From NCBI GenBank assembly GCA_938046705.1, contig CALIWP010000170.1, positions 1 through 7,323 on the forward strand: DNA of 7,323 nucleotides. The letters run 5' to 3'. Shown here piece after piece: positions 6,396 through 7,323 of the stretch. Source of the stretch: an uncultured Campylobacter sp. GTDB lineage: Bacteria; Campylobacterota; Campylobacteria; Campylobacterales; Campylobacteraceae. The notes below the pieces were generated by a model. That model was given only the letters and a program-made list of their open reading frames with translations, did not search any database and was not told where the DNA came from. How positions within the stretch are numbered: position 1 is the stretch's first letter; each line of letters starts with the position of its first letter. A program made the position numbers and the translations under genes.

Positions 6396-6436
6396 GCCGT
6401 TTTAGTAAAATCTAAAACGGCTTTTTGATTTTTTTT
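6396..6436 (+). terminator. Strong intrinsic terminator after yagU
   Basis: GCCGTTTTAG at 6396-6405 pairs perfectly with CTAAAACGGC at 6412-6421 around a 6-base loop. Five Ts and then, after GA, eight more follow the stem. It sits 14 bases after the restored yagU stop at 6382, which supports that stop being the original gene end. Its T-tract touches the stop codon of the convergent minus-strand gene. On the minus strand no T-tract follows the stem. Confidence 0.92.
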
Positions 6437-7127
6437 AAAAACAAAATCTCTCGTCAGCCCCGTTTTGTTTACGCATAGCTTTAAATTTGGCCAAATTTTC
6501 CTCGTTCAAAAAATAATCTTTTTCTTTTTGCGCGCGTGCTCCTAGAGCTTCTATTGCTTTTGCAAGAGCTTCTTTTCTATCCGCGTGAGGCGACTCAAAC
6601 TCCGGTAAAAACATAGCTTCGTAAACGTTTGCTTTACTCCACTCAAGCGATTTTGCGGCGATATCTTGCTGCTTTTTGATGTCGCAAAACGCGTATGGAT
6701 TTACCACATCGCCAACCAGCTTTATAAACGCTCCTATCGCGCTTTTGACCTCAAAAAATCTACCGTCGTCCAAATTTATAACTTCTCTTAGCAGGATCGC
6801 GCGGTTTTTAGCGTTATAAAACCAAAACACCGCCTCGTCGCGAAGCCCTAGGTCGTAAGCGCGAGCCGAAAGCACGAAAAGAGTCATCGGCGTGACCATC
6901 TGCGGAGCGTCCTGCACGATCTTTTCCGCGCTCCTAAAGTCCTCTAGCGTGCCGCTTTTGAGCAGTCCGTCTATCTTGTCGTAAACCTTTACATGTTCAG
7001 CCTTACCGGCATTTGCTGAGTAGTACGGCGTCACGTAGATATCGATGCTTTTTACCTTTTCGTCATCAGCCGCCGATGCAGCCGTCGCGACAAAACAAAG
7101 CGCTGCTAAAAAACGTAAAATTTTCAC
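6435..7127 (-). CDS. Exported protein of unknown function
   Basis: This 230-residue protein starts with a clear Sec signal peptide: MKILRF, a hydrophobic core, then ATAASA, with likely cleavage after Ala19. The mature protein should be periplasmic; there is no lipobox and no further membrane segment. It is mostly helical, with VTPYYSAN (32-39), PMTLFVLSARAYDLGLRDEA (80-99) and FWFYNAKNRA (101-110) looking like conserved family blocks, somewhat like helical repeat proteins. I do not know a named function. Cys148 and Cys229 could form a disulfide in the mature protein. The start is GTG at 7125-7127 (minus), chosen because AAGGAG (plus 7134-7139) lies six bases upstream and the signal peptide begins exactly there. 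It is convergent with yagU and codirectional with the partial gene at the window end. Confidence 0.85.
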   Translation of the reverse strand: MKILRFLAALCFVATAASAADDEKVKSIDIYVTPYYSANAGKAEHVKVYDKIDGLLKSGTLEDFRSAEKIVQDAPQMVTPMTLFVLSARAYDLGLRDEAVFWFYNAKNRAILLREVINLDDGRFFEVKSAIGAFIKLVGDVVNPYAFCDIKKQQDIAAKSLEWSKANVYEAMFLPEFESPHADRKEALAKAIEALGARAQKEKDYFLNEENLAKFKAMRKQNGADERFCF

Positions 7128-7203
7128 TTATAGCTCCTTAAGATAAATTTTTGGTGTTATTTTAACTAAAAGATATTTAAACGTCGTATATAAATTTGAA
7201 GAG

Positions 7204-7233
7204 GTAAAGTCCGCAAATTTGAGCGGACTTTAC
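7204..7233 (-). terminator. Perfect 11-bp hairpin after the partial minus-strand gene
   Basis: GTAAAGTCCGC at 7204-7214 pairs without mismatch with GCGGACTTTAC at 7223-7233; the 8-base loop is AAATTTGA. On the minus strand it begins four bases after the stop at 7238-7240, the position of a terminator, but no run of T follows. It would lie in the leader of the exported-protein gene if transcription reads through, so it may instead attenuate or stabilise a joint transcript. Confidence 0.6.
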
Positions 7234-7237
7234 AAAT

Positions 7238-7323
7238 TTAGTTCTTAAAACTATGAATAGGAGCCGGTATCTGGCCGCCGCGGGCGATGAAGTCCGCCGA
7301 TGAGTTTTTATTTACGCTCATCA
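7238..7323 (-). CDS. 3' end of a minus-strand gene, partial
   Basis: Reading the minus strand from the window edge, an open frame codes for NSSADFIARGGQIPAPIHSF plus two residues before TAA at 7238-7240. An ATG in frame at 7319-7321 would give only 27 residues and its upstream region is cut off, so this is more likely the end of a longer protein. A hairpin follows the stop directly, as expected for a gene end. The family cannot be judged from so few residues. Confidence 0.5.
   Translation of the reverse strand, partial: MSVNKNSSADFIARGGQIPAPIHSFKN

Noticed and set aside
6155..6405. Two short plus-strand frames overlapping the end of yagU
   Set aside because: One is the displaced C-terminus of yagU and is included in that entry; the other is a shadow with no support.

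Overview
The window looks like a chromosomal segment of a Campylobacter from the more GC-rich group (C. showae, C. rectus, C. curvus or C. concisus type). This is inferred from three things: the very frequent AAATTTG/CAAATTT words, the mixture of GC-rich codons with A/T-rich spacers, and the kinds of protein encoded. The species is not proven.

Layout. Positions 1-630 carry no convincing gene. They hold a dense series of inverted repeats and many AAATTT words. Positions 631-2220 (minus) encode an ABC-F ATPase of the YbiT type. After a 228-base divergent spacer, two plus-strand genes follow as a probable operon: an SPL-family radical SAM protein (2449-3300) and a membrane-anchored alpha/beta hydrolase (3303-4142). 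A markedly AT-rich island of about 1.6 kb follows, roughly 4190-5780. It has its own promoter and two genes overlapping by one base: a 114-residue unknown protein (4281-4625) and a coiled-coil lipoprotein (4625-5491). The end of the lipoprotein resembles the C-terminal domain of GreA/GreB. Next, 5784-6382 is a YagU (DUF1440) membrane protein gene whose frame is broken by an apparent two-base insertion near 6282-6287. It ends at a strong intrinsic terminator (6396-6436). Convergent to it, 6435-7127 (minus) encodes an exported protein of unknown function with a GTG start. The window closes with a perfect 11-bp hairpin (7204-7233) and the last codons of another minus-strand gene (stop at 7238-7240).

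How the parts relate. The ABC-F, SPL, hydrolase, YagU and exported-protein genes share a base composition and look like native chromosome. The two-gene island differs sharply in composition and codon use and looks acquired. Nothing here forms a recognisable known defence, secretion or CRISPR system. The most original items are the Gre-C-like lipoprotein with its small partner, the hairpin-rich spacer at 135-500, and the frameshifted yagU. All family assignments rest on motifs and remembered family sequences, not on a search.
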